NCBI GenBank assembly: GCA_002394185.1
Contig: DGTB01000176.1
Coordinates: 1 to 7,335, forward strand
Length of the DNA stretch: 7,335 bases
Direction: 5' to 3'
Source: Bacteroidales bacterium UBA4347
Lineage (GTDB): Bacteria > Bacteroidota > Bacteroidia > Bacteroidales > P3
The notes beneath the pieces were generated by a model, which was not told the origin of the DNA, searched no databases, and was given only the letters and a program-made list of their open reading frames with translations. Below, in pieces: positions 1 to 5,602 of this stretch. Numbering within the stretch: position 1 is the first letter of the stretch; every line of letters starts with the position of its first letter. The position numbers and the translations under genes were made by a program.

Positions 1-21
1 CGACCACTCTGCCATCTCTCC
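1..21 (-). tRNA. tRNA-Ser (probable), 5' end only
   Basis: The minus strand starting at 21 reads GGAGAGATGGCAGAGTGGTC, the 5' acceptor strand, TG linker and start of the D arm of a class II tRNA. The GCAGAGTGG D-arm start is typical of bacterial tRNA-Ser. The anticodon lies outside the window, so Ser is an inference and Leu is the alternative. It would be the last tRNA seen here in the minus-strand cluster. Confidence 0.7.
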
Positions 22-24
22 TAA

Positions 25-57
25 AAAGTTTGAAAGTAGTGGTCTCTTTCAAACTTT
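25..57 (-). repeat. perfect 12-bp inverted repeat between tRNA-Lys and tRNA-Ser
   Basis: Positions 25-36 (AAAGTTTGAAAG) and 46-57 are perfect reverse complements around a 9-nt loop. On the minus strand the second arm runs into a five-T tract three bases before the tRNA-Ser 5' end. This could be a weak AT-rich terminator or attenuator, or a processing hairpin separating two tRNAs of a common precursor. The sequence does not decide between them. Confidence 0.6.
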
Positions 58-58
58 G

Positions 59-131
59 TACGCCCTCAGGGGCTCGAACCCTGCACCCATTGATTAAGAG
101 TCAATTGCTCTACCAGCTGAGCTACCAAGAC
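59..131 (-). tRNA. tRNA-Lys(CUU)-like gene with an unpaired acceptor stem
   Basis: Starting at 131 on the minus strand, the D arm (GCTC/GAGC), anticodon arm (ATTGA-CTCTTAA-TCAAT, anticodon CUU) and T arm (CAGGG-TTCGAGC-CCCTG) are all perfect. The two acceptor strands, GTCTTGG (125-131) and AGGGCGT (60-66), do not match. Position by position they give four G-U type wobbles and three mismatches, with no Watson-Crick pair. A CCA end is not encoded (ACA follows). The identity is read from the anticodon. The broken acceptor suggests a pseudo-tRNA, a hybrid of two tRNA genes, or a tRNA-like element. An error in the sequence is also possible but would have to affect many bases. Confidence 0.6.
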
Positions 132-249
132 ATTACTTTCTTTCGCTTGTGTTTCTGCAACGTGCATCGGCCTCAACTCTAAGTTTCGGCGTTTCTTTTT
201 GGACATGGACTTTGCCGCTGCAGCAGCATTTCAAATTTCTCTCTTTTTC

Positions 250-325
<76 letters not shown>

Positions 326-341
326 ACTGCGGTCACGCTTG

Positions 342-427
342 TGGTACTCCGGGTGGGACTTGAACCCACACGCCCTTGCGGGCAAGGGATTTTAAGTCCC
401 TCGTGTCTACCATTCCACCACCAGAGC
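342..427 (-). tRNA. tRNA-Leu(UAA)
   Basis: An 86-nt class II tRNA. The acceptor GCTCTGG pairs with CCGGAGT, discriminator A and CCA are encoded (342-344), and the anticodon arm is AGGGA-CTTAAAA-TCCCT (anticodon UAA). A variable arm is built on GCCC/GGGC, and the T arm is GTGGG-TTCAAGT-CCCAC. It sits between the two identical tRNA-Gly copies, 25 bp downstream of one and 16 bp upstream of the other. Confidence 0.95.
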
Positions 428-452
428 CTGTATCTCTGATTTAGGAGACCTG

Positions 453-525
<73 letters not shown>

Positions 526-561
526 ATCGCGTTTTTCACAATTTCAAACCCCTCTTTTCGT

Positions 562-587
562 CACCCTTTCGGTTCCGAAAACGGGTG
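562..587 (-). repeat. hairpin at the predicted start of the tRNA transcript
   Basis: CACCC (562-566) pairs with GGGTG (583-587), and TTTCGG (567-572) pairs with CCGAAA (575-580), with a two-base bulge at 581-582. The element abuts the -7 box of the tRNA promoter and so spans the predicted transcription start. No T-run follows on either strand, so it does not look like an ordinary terminator for mutS. It may form the 5' leader hairpin of the tRNA precursor or a protein-binding palindrome. Confidence 0.5.
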
Positions 588-618
588 CAAAAGTACGAAC
601 TTTTTTTAAACCGGCAAA
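588..618 (-). promoter_or_regulatory. Bacteroidota-type promoter for the tRNA cluster
   Basis: On the minus strand, TTTG (615-618) is followed after exactly 19 bp by TACTTTTG (588-595). This matches the Bacteroidota primary sigma-factor consensus TTTG-N19/20-TAnnTTTG. It begins 8 bp after the mutS stop codon, so the tRNA cluster has its own start and need not rely on read-through from mutS. The spacer is A/T-rich. Confidence 0.8.
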
Positions 619-625
619 ATATTTT

Positions 626-3259
626 TTAATTTTTTGCCACAATTTTTTTTATCTCATTCAACTTCAACAGGGCCTCAAGCGGCGTAAGTGTATCTATATC
701 AATACCTAATATTTTATCCTTTATCTCGAGCAAAGTGGGGTCATCAAGCTGTATAAAACTGAGCTGGCAGCCTGCCAAATCATCTTTTTTCGGCCCTGTT
801 TTTGCTTTTTTGCCCCCTTTTCCCTCAGCATCCGACGGGCGGGCGTTCTTCTCCTCGAGCATCTGAAGCATGGCGCTCGCACGGTTCAACACCTGAGGCG
901 GCATACCTGCCAGACGGGCCACATGGATACCGAAACTGTGCTCGCTTCCGCCAGGCACCAGCTTGCGCAAGAAAATGACACGGCCGTCTATCTCCTTCAC
1001 ACTGACGTGATAATTGTGTATACGCTCAAATTGTTGCTCCATGTCGATCAGCTCATGGTAGTGCGTGGCAAACATCACCTTCGGCCGTGCTTTCTTATTA
1101 TTATGCAGGTACTCGGTGATGGCCCAGGCTATGGAGATGCCGTCGTAGGTCGACGTGCCACGGCCAATCTCGTCCAGCAGCACCAGCGAGCGGTCGCTGA
1201 CATTGTTGAGAATGCTGGCCGTCTCGTTCATTTCCACCATGAAGGTACTCTCGCCGCTGGATATATTATCGCTCGCGCCCACGCGCGTGAATACCTTGTC
1301 TACAACGCCCACCGTAGCCCGCTTGGCCGGGCAGTAGCACCCCATCTGCGCCATCAGCACTATAAGTGCCGTCTGACGCAGCAGTGCCGACTTACCGCTC
1401 ATATTCGGGCCGGTGATGATCATAATTTGGTTATTCTCCGTGTCGAGCGTCACATCATTGCTCACATACTGTTCTCCCGGAGGCATTTGGGTCTCGATGA
1501 CGGGATGGCGGCCTTCGAGAATGAGCAACTTGTTGTCCTCCGTCAATTCCGGACGGCAATAGCCCCCCACCAGCGCCACCTCGGCAAAACTCTGCAGGCA
1601 GTCGATGTGGGCAATCAGCTGTGCATCATATTGTATCGGCTGTACAAAATCGGTCACCGCCGACATCAGCTGGGCAAACAGCTGCGCCTCCAGGGCCAGG
1701 ATGCGCTCCTCGGCGCCCAGAATTTTGTCCTCATATTCCTTAAGTTCGGGCGTGATGTACCGCTCGGCATTGGTCAGTGTCTGTCGCCGCGTCCACGCCT
1801 CGGGAACCTTGTCTTTGTGAGTGTTATATACTTCAAAGTAGTATCCGAAGATATTGTTGAACCCAATCTTCAGCGACGGTATCCCCGTTGCCTCGCTCTC
1901 GCGCTGCTGCAGGGCGAGCAGGTAATCTTTGCCCGAACCCGCCATGGACCGCAACTCGTCCAGCTCGGCATTGACTCCCGAGGCTATCACCCCACCCTTC
2001 TCCACCTTCGCCGGCGGTTCCTCCTTCACCTCGCGGCCAATGCGTTCCGACAAAGACGAGCAGGGATTGAGCCGCTCGCCCAGGCTGGCCAACGCCCCTT
2101 GGCTGGACGCGCACAACGTTTTCACCTGTGCAACAGCATCCAGGGCACGCTTCAGCTGCAGCATCTCGCGCGGATTGATGCGCCCCACGGCGGCTTTGGT
2201 GACCAGGCGTTCCAGGTCGCCAATCTCTTTCACATGCACCTGCAGCCGCTGACGCAACTCGCCGTCGCGCAGCAGGCCGTCCACCACCCCGAGCCGTTCC
2301 TCGATGGCGGCAATATCCTTCAGCGGCATCAGCACCCATCGCTTCAGCAACCGGCTGCCCATGGGCGTAAGCGTCTGGTCCAGCACGTCGAGCAGTGTAC
2401 GGGCATTGTCGTTGGGCGACGACACCAACTCCAGATTGCGCACCGTAAAACGGTCGAGCCACACATATCTGTCGCGCTCCACACGACTCAGATGGGTGAT
2501 GTTCTGCGTGCGGTCGTGCTGCGTGTCCTGCAGGTAGTAGAGCACCGCACCGGCGGCAATGATGCCCATGTCCAGGTCCTCCACGCCGAATCCCTTCAGC
2601 GACGAGGTGCCGAACTGCTTCAGCAACAGCTCATGGGCAAAATCGGGCGCAAAGACCCAATCGTCGAACGTATTAGTGTAATATTTCTCCGAAAAGTGTT
2701 CCTGAAACCAACGCAGACGCTTCCTCTGCACCACCACCTCCGAAGGATGGAAGTTGGTGAGCAGCTTGTCGATGTACGTCAAATCGCCCTGAGCCACATA
2801 GAACTCACCCGTCGACACATCCAAAAAGCTGATTCCATGAACCTTGTCTGTGATATGCAATCCGCAAAGGAAATTATTCTCCTTCACTTCGAGCACCATG
2901 TCGTTGTAGGCCACGCCGGGGGTCACCAGCTCGGTGATGCCACGCTTGACGAGGCCTTTCACCGTCTTGGGGTCCTCCAGCTGCTCGCAGATGGCCACCC
3001 TCATGCCCGCCCTCACCAGGCGCGGCAGGTACTGCTCCACGGCGTGGTAGGGTATGCCCGCCAGGTCGGTATAAGTGCCAGCGCCCGCGGCCTTGCGCGT
3101 CAGCGTGATGCCCAGCACCTGCGAGGCCTTGCGGGCGTCTTCGCCAAAGGTCTCGTAGAAGTCGCCCACGCGGAACAGCAGCATCGCGTCGGGGAACTTC
3201 TTCTTCAGTTCGGCGTGTTGCCTCATCAACGGCGAGTCGGTATCTGTCTTCTTGGCCAT
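626..3259 (-). CDS. mutS: DNA mismatch repair protein MutS
   Basis: This 877-residue protein recognises mismatches and small loops and starts methyl-independent or methyl-directed repair with MutL. The length fits MutS1. The N-terminal mismatch-binding domain carries the Phe-X-Glu motif in GDFYETF (about residues 32-38). The connector and core/lever region runs to about 600. The ATPase has Walker A GPNMSGKS (617-624), the DNA-signalling loop around GASDNISSGEST (661-672), Walker B LVLLDEIGRGTS (692-703) and the ATHYHEL switch (731-737). A Lys/Gly-rich linker (about 804-826) leads to QLSFI (832-836), placed like the beta-clamp-binding motif of other MutS proteins, and a C-terminal helical tail. 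The start is ATG after AAAGAAAGG. The gene is 55 bp downstream of the mosaic ORF with no promoter visible in between, so it is probably cotranscribed with it. It appears fully intact. Confidence 0.98.
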   Translation of the reverse strand: MAKKTDTDSPLMRQHAELKKKFPDAMLLFRVGDFYETFGEDARKASQVLGITLTRKAAGAGTYTDLAGIPYHAVEQYLPRLVRAGMRVAICEQLEDPKTVKGLVKRGITELVTPGVAYNDMVLEVKENNFLCGLHITDKVHGISFLDVSTGEFYVAQGDLTYIDKLLTNFHPSEVVVQRKRLRWFQEHFSEKYYTNTFDDWVFAPDFAHELLLKQFGTSSLKGFGVEDLDMGIIAAGAVLYYLQDTQHDRTQNITHLSRVERDRYVWLDRFTVRNLELVSSPNDNARTLLDVLDQTLTPMGSRLLKRWVLMPLKDIAAIEERLGVVDGLLRDGELRQRLQVHVKEIGDLERLVTKAAVGRINPREMLQLKRALDAVAQVKTLCASSQGALASLGERLNPCSSLSERIGREVKEEPPAKVEKGGVIASGVNAELDELRSMAGSGKDYLLALQQRESEATGIPSLKIGFNNIFGYYFEVYNTHKDKVPEAWTRRQTLTNAERYITPELKEYEDKILGAEERILALEAQLFAQLMSAVTDFVQPIQYDAQLIAHIDCLQSFAEVALVGGYCRPELTEDNKLLILEGRHPVIETQMPPGEQYVSNDVTLDTENNQIMIITGPNMSGKSALLRQTALIVLMAQMGCYCPAKRATVGVVDKVFTRVGASDNISSGESTFMVEMNETASILNNVSDRSLVLLDEIGRGTSTYDGISIAWAITEYLHNNKKARPKVMFATHYHELIDMEQQFERIHNYHVSVKEIDGRVIFLRKLVPGGSEHSFGIHVARLAGMPPQVLNRASAMLQMLEEKNARPSDAEGKGGKKAKTGPKKDDLAGCQLSFIQLDDPTLLEIKDKILGIDIDTLTPLEALLKLNEIKKIVAKN

Positions 3260-3314
3260 CCTTTCTTTAGGTTTGTGATTGTCGTCTGGTGGTTAACGGT
3301 CTGTCGGCGGGGGC

Positions 3315-3899
3315 CTACAGGATGAACTTCACCCTGAAGCCTCGCGTGGTGGGTTCTTCCACAATTTCCTTGCACAGCGAGCGCAGCTCCTCTACCGCCC
3401 GGGCGTCGGCGCTCTGCAGCGGCGAGGTCTCCATGTGCTCCTTCATATAGTCGAGGGCCGCCACGTCGGTCAGCTCGCTGTAGGTCAGGCGCAGTGTGTA
3501 GGGATAGGCTCCCGGAAGCACCCGCGTGGTCATCAGGTCGGCTATGCGGGCGGCAACGTCGCTCTTGGCGCCGATGTGGTACTTGTTGCAGAAGGCGTCC
3601 ATCTGCGTCCGCACACCCAGCACCTCGCCCACCATCGTGGGGTCGAGGGCCGACGTGGGCTCGTCGAAGAGGATGGCCTCGGGGTGCATGGCCAGACAGC
3701 GTGCTATGGCCACGCGCTGCGAAAGCATCATCTCGTATATCGACCCCGCCGTGCAGCCTACGCGCAGCCCCGACAGGTCGGCCTCCGAACTCACCTCCAC
3801 GGCCTTCGGGCCGCCGCCGGAACAGCCGGCAAAGGCCAACGCCACGGCAACGCACGCCGCCGTCAACCTCATCCTCTTTCTCAACTCTCTCAAAGCCAT
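3315..3899 (-). CDS. mosaic lipoprotein ORF containing pieces of an amino-acid ABC transporter
   Basis: The 194-residue ORF has an intact start and stop but reads as three joined parts. Residues 1-60 have a basic n-region, a hydrophobic stretch ending LAFAGC (lipid-modified Cys26 expected) and VEVSSEADLSGLRVGCTAGS, like the start of an amino-acid-binding protein. Residues 61-96 (3612-3719) match GlnQ/HisP-type ATPases from just after the LSGGQ signature: QRVAIARCLAMHPE, Walker B ILFDEP and D-loop SALD. There is no Walker A, Q-loop, full signature or H-loop, so it cannot hydrolyse ATP as an ABC protein does. Residues 97-194 are a polar, mostly helical-looking segment I do not recognise. The first junction falls at LSQR, a string that could come from either parent, which suits a microhomology deletion inside a glnH-glnQ operon. 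ATG at 3899 is used; ATG at residue 10 would also keep the signal. It may be a decayed remnant, a repurposed gene or an assembly artefact. Confidence 0.6.
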   Translation of the reverse strand: MALRELRKRMRLTAACVAVALAFAGCSGGGPKAVEVSSEADLSGLRVGCTAGSIYEMMLSQRVAIARCLAMHPEAILFDEPTSALDPTMVGEVLGVRTQMDAFCNKYHIGAKSDVAARIADLMTTRVLPGAYPYTLRLTYSELTDVAALDYMKEHMETSPLQSADARAVEELRSLCKEIVEEPTTRGFRVKFIL

Positions 3900-3934
3900 C
3901 TTTTTAGTATTTATTTTCAGTTAATAATAGATTG

Positions 3935-3942
3935 CAAAAATA
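3935..3942 (-). promoter_or_regulatory. -7-like promoter box upstream of the mosaic ORF
   Basis: The minus strand reads TATTTTTG, a full match to TAnnTTTG, 35 bp before the ATG at 3899. No good TTTG is found 19-21 bp further upstream; that position is GC-rich. The promoter is therefore plausible but incomplete. If used, it would transcribe the mosaic ORF and mutS. Confidence 0.4.
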
Positions 3943-3985
3943 CACAAAAAAAACGACACCCGCCGCAACAACTTTTCAACAGCCG

Positions 3986-4016
3986 CCCCAACCACCCCCG
4001 CCGCCTCCCGGCGCCC
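3986..4016 (-). other. potential G-quadruplex motif
   Basis: Four G-runs lie on the minus strand, at 4014-4016, 4007-4009, 3995-3999 and 3986-3989, separated by loops of 4, 7 and 5 nt. This satisfies the usual G3+N1-7 rule. A fifth run of five lies at 4030-4034. The motif is on the non-template strand just upstream of the -7-like box of the mosaic ORF. Folding in the cell is not shown. Confidence 0.45.
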
Positions 4017-4103
4017 AACCGCCAGCCGGCCCCCGCCACTCTCCCTCCTCCTTGTCATTTTCACCTCTCCAAAGCCCTTTCTCCACCCTGCCATCTCCCA
4101 CCA

Positions 4104-4158
4104 TGGTAGGAGTTGGGTAGGAGTTGGTAAGGAGTTGGTAAGGACATGGTAAGGAGAT
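4104..4158. repeat. five tandem 11-bp repeats (consensus GGTAAGGAGTT)
   Basis: The units start at 4104, 4115, 4126, 4137 and 4148: TGGTAGGAGTT, GGGTAGGAGTT, GGTAAGGAGTT, GGTAAGGACAT and GGTAAGGAGAT. The first pair and the last three form two sub-types. The period is close to one helical turn, which would place any protein-binding sites on one face of the DNA. Four of the five units contain AGGAG, but no start codon of a supportable plus-strand gene follows. It could be a minisatellite, an iteron-like array or part of an interspersed repeat. Confidence 0.8.
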
Positions 4159-4256
4159 TATCACTGTCATTCAGTGCAGTTTAGGGCCCAAAACAGGCAT
4201 CCAGGAGGGTTTCGGACGGGCAGATTTGACATTTTCACCTTTTTCCGCCGCACCTC

Positions 4257-4322
4257 CAATCAGAAGCAATGCTCAAAATCAATGCTCAATCAGAACTGAA
4301 AGAAAAAAAAACTCAATCAGAA
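4257..4322. repeat. dispersed CAATCAGAA repeats next to the terminator hairpin
   Basis: CAATCAGAA occurs at 4257-4265, 4287-4295 and 4314-4322, with an inverted copy at 4365-4373. CAATGCTCAA is also repeated at 4267-4276 and 4280-4289. The third copy and the inverted copy form the outer arms of the long hairpin. The earlier copies look like partial duplications of that arm, with similar A/G-rich tails. Confidence 0.65.
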
Positions 4323-4375
4323 TGAAAAGAACAAAGAGAATAAAATCTCTGATAGTTCTTTTCGTTCTGATTGAG
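4303..4375 (-). terminator. long-stem terminator-like hairpin with U9 tail
   Basis: Two 21-bp arms (4312-4332 and 4355-4375) are reverse complements with one difference, which is a G-U wobble in RNA. Inside them a second small stem AGAGA/TCTCT (4335-4339 and 4346-4350) closes a six-base loop. On the minus strand the hairpin is followed at once by nine T (4303-4311). That layout is an intrinsic terminator for minus-strand transcripts, probably those passing through the small ORF or the whole operon upstream. On the plus strand no T-run follows, so it acts in one direction. The stem is much longer and more AT-rich than usual. Confidence 0.65.
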
Positions 4376-4533
4376 GTTTCCGTTTGAGAAAGGGTCCTAA
4401 TCCTCTATCAGGTGGTACACCATGGGGGAAATCGGGTGTGGAATATCCGAAAGGTCTTTGAATTGTTTTTATGTTATCTCCATGGTTGTCCCCCGATATT
4501 CTTCTGCACATCCGGGCATAACTCGAGGATGCA

Positions 4534-4737
4534 CTATTCTTCCATCAGGTAATATATCTGTTGGCTGGGGCTGTACGCTGGCGGCAATTCGACGACAAGG
4601 GCCTTTTGAATAGTGTCCAGATACGCAAAATAATGGAGGAAGAGGTTGGCGATGTGTTTGTTGAACACACGCAGTATCTCCAAATAGCGGATCATTTTCT
4701 CGTTGTTGGCTTCGTACATTCCGTCTCTGTTTTTCAC
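4534..4737 (-). CDS. small protein of unknown function
   Basis: A 67-codon ORF begins GTG at 4737, with an in-frame ATG at residue 7 (4719) as an alternative start. I do not recognise it. Its composition is protein-like: a helical, amphipathic middle (KMIRYLEILRVFNKHIANLF, then LHYFAYLDTIQKAL) and a Pro/Tyr-rich end (ELPPAYSPSQQIYYLMEE). No signal peptide or clear membrane segment is seen. It starts 70 bp after the PurL-like gene, and a long terminator hairpin lies about 160 bp past its stop, so it may be the last gene of the operon. After the TAG stop the same frame stays open for 19 more codons, beginning CILELCPDVQKNIGG, so the gene could be a fragment truncated by a nonsense mutation. The lower GC than its neighbours would fit transfer or decay. 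Confidence 0.45.
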   Translation of the reverse strand: MKNRDGMYEANNEKMIRYLEILRVFNKHIANLFLHYFAYLDTIQKALVVELPPAYSPSQQIYYLMEE

Positions 4738-4787
4738 CCTTACACTATATTAGAGCCCCAAAAAAGTCAAAATATTACGGAGGATGT

Positions 4788-4808
4788 AAAAAAAAGTTTG
4801 TTTTTTTT
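4788..4808 (-). terminator. A8/T8 hairpin at the 3' end of the PurL-like gene
   Basis: Immediately at the stop codon the minus strand reads eight A, CAAAC, then eight T. The two homopolymer runs could pair around the five-base loop, with the T-run serving as tail. The stem has only A-T pairs, so termination would be weak. It may also be only a low-complexity spacer. Confidence 0.3.
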
Positions 4809-5602
4809 CATTTCCGGGGGTGGAGGTAGTGTCCGACGGGGCCGAAGTCGAAGCCGTCGACGAGGATGCGGTTCTTGGTGATGCGTCCGAGGAAGCAGCA
4901 GTTGAGGCGTGCCTCGTCCATTTTGAGGAGGAAGTCGTCGTCCCGGCTCTCGGGCAGGGCCACGAGGTAGCGCCCCGCCTCCTCGCCGAAAAGGAAGGCA
5001 TCCAAGCGCACCTCGCGCGGCGCCAGGATGTCGAAGCCCTGGGGCTGCAGGAACCGCAGCAGGGAACAGAAGAGGCCTCCTCGGGCCACAGGGGCCTGCG
5101 CATCGAGCATGGCGCCAGACTCGAGGGCGGCGAGAATCATCTCGATGTATTGGCAATCGTCGTCGTGCCCGCCGGCGGCCATGGGCTGTTCTACCAGGTG
5201 GAGGCAGCGACGGGCATACTCCGAGTCGGCGAATTCGCTGCTGACGTTGCCCACCATATAGAGCAGCATTCCGGTGGCGAGGCAACAGGGGGCATCGCCG
5301 AAACGGATGTCGCGGCACAGCTGGAGGGCTATGTCGAGACACTCCTTGACTTTGGGTTCGCGGATGGCGCGGTGGTCGGCGGAGCCGTCGTAGAGGTAGT
5401 CGTTGCGCTCCACCACATGGTGCTGGCCCCGCAGCCAGCCGTAGAGGCTCTGCTGCTTGCCGTTGCTCTCCCACATGGCCAGCAGGGTGGAGAGCTCGTC
5501 GATGGAGGGCGCGTGGCCAAGGATATCGAGCACCTCGTCGTAGGCCGGACGAGAGACACCCATGGCTTCTACCTGCTCGAAGTCGACAGCCTGCTCACTC
5601 AT
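4808..5602 (-). CDS. protein with a PurM/PurL (AIR synthase) C-terminal-like region
   Basis: A 264-residue cytosolic protein. About residues 160-252 resemble the C-terminal domain of the AIR synthase family (PurM, PurL, SelD, HypE): RGGLFCSLLRFLQPQGFDI (174-192) matches the family's GGL..aL.E....GFdi pattern, followed by DAFLFGEEAGRYLVALPES (201-219) and LGRITKNRILVDG (238-250). Residues 1-158 are helix-rich and I do not recognise them. The N-terminal ATP-binding half of a true PurM/PurL, with its Gly-rich and Asp motifs, is absent, so purine synthesis activity is unlikely. The ATG lies within the last codons of the phosphatase gene (ATGAGTGA, 8-bp overlap), indicating translational coupling. 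The paired expression hints at a shared role, but none can be named. The C-terminal match is from pattern memory and needs a profile search. Confidence 0.7.
   Translation of the reverse strand: MSEQAVDFEQVEAMGVSRPAYDEVLDILGHAPSIDELSTLLAMWESNGKQQSLYGWLRGQHHVVERNDYLYDGSADHRAIREPKVKECLDIALQLCRDIRFGDAPCCLATGMLLYMVGNVSSEFADSEYARRCLHLVEQPMAAGGHDDDCQYIEMILAALESGAMLDAQAPVARGGLFCSLLRFLQPQGFDILAPREVRLDAFLFGEEAGRYLVALPESRDDDFLLKMDEARLNCCFLGRITKNRILVDGFDFGPVGHYLHPRK

Larger units (their letters stand above)
3943..4533. other. non-coding, repeat-rich intergenic block
   Basis: I find no supportable gene in these 590 bp. From about 3955 to 4100 the plus strand is strongly C-rich, including four C-runs at 3986-4016 and an imperfect 18-bp palindrome at 4095-4112 centred on CCATGG. 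Then come the tandem 11-mers, a small CACTG-TCATT-CAGTG hairpin (4162-4176), a second copy of CATTTTCACCT (4056-4066 and 4230-4240), the CAATCAGAA repeats and the long terminator hairpin. About 4376-4533 shows nothing clear apart from an in-frame extension of the small ORF beyond its stop. The shift in base composition and the repeats suggest an interspersed element or the scar of a lost gene. Confidence 0.5.

Noticed and set aside
923..3325. 800-codon open frame on the plus strand opposite mutS
   Set aside because: It is rich in His, Gln, Leu and Arg in the way typical of the antisense of a GC-rich gene, shows no known motif, and lies over a clearly intact mutS.
3226..3855. 209-codon minus-strand frame overlapping the mosaic ORF
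   Set aside because: Arg/Gly-rich out-of-frame reading with no motifs. It contains no continuation of the ABC ATPase, so a simple frameshift does not explain the mosaic.
4104..4158. CRISPR array
   Set aside because: The 11-bp units are directly tandem with no spacers and no cas genes are present.
3976..4170. 64-codon minus-strand ORF over the tandem repeats
   Set aside because: The protein is a reading of the 11-mers and C-rich stretch, ending in a Gly/Trp run; no sign of selection for protein.
4312..4375. Invertible promoter or recombinase site
   Set aside because: The inverted arms enclose only 22 bp, too little to carry a promoter, and no recombinase gene is nearby; the T9 tail favours a terminator.
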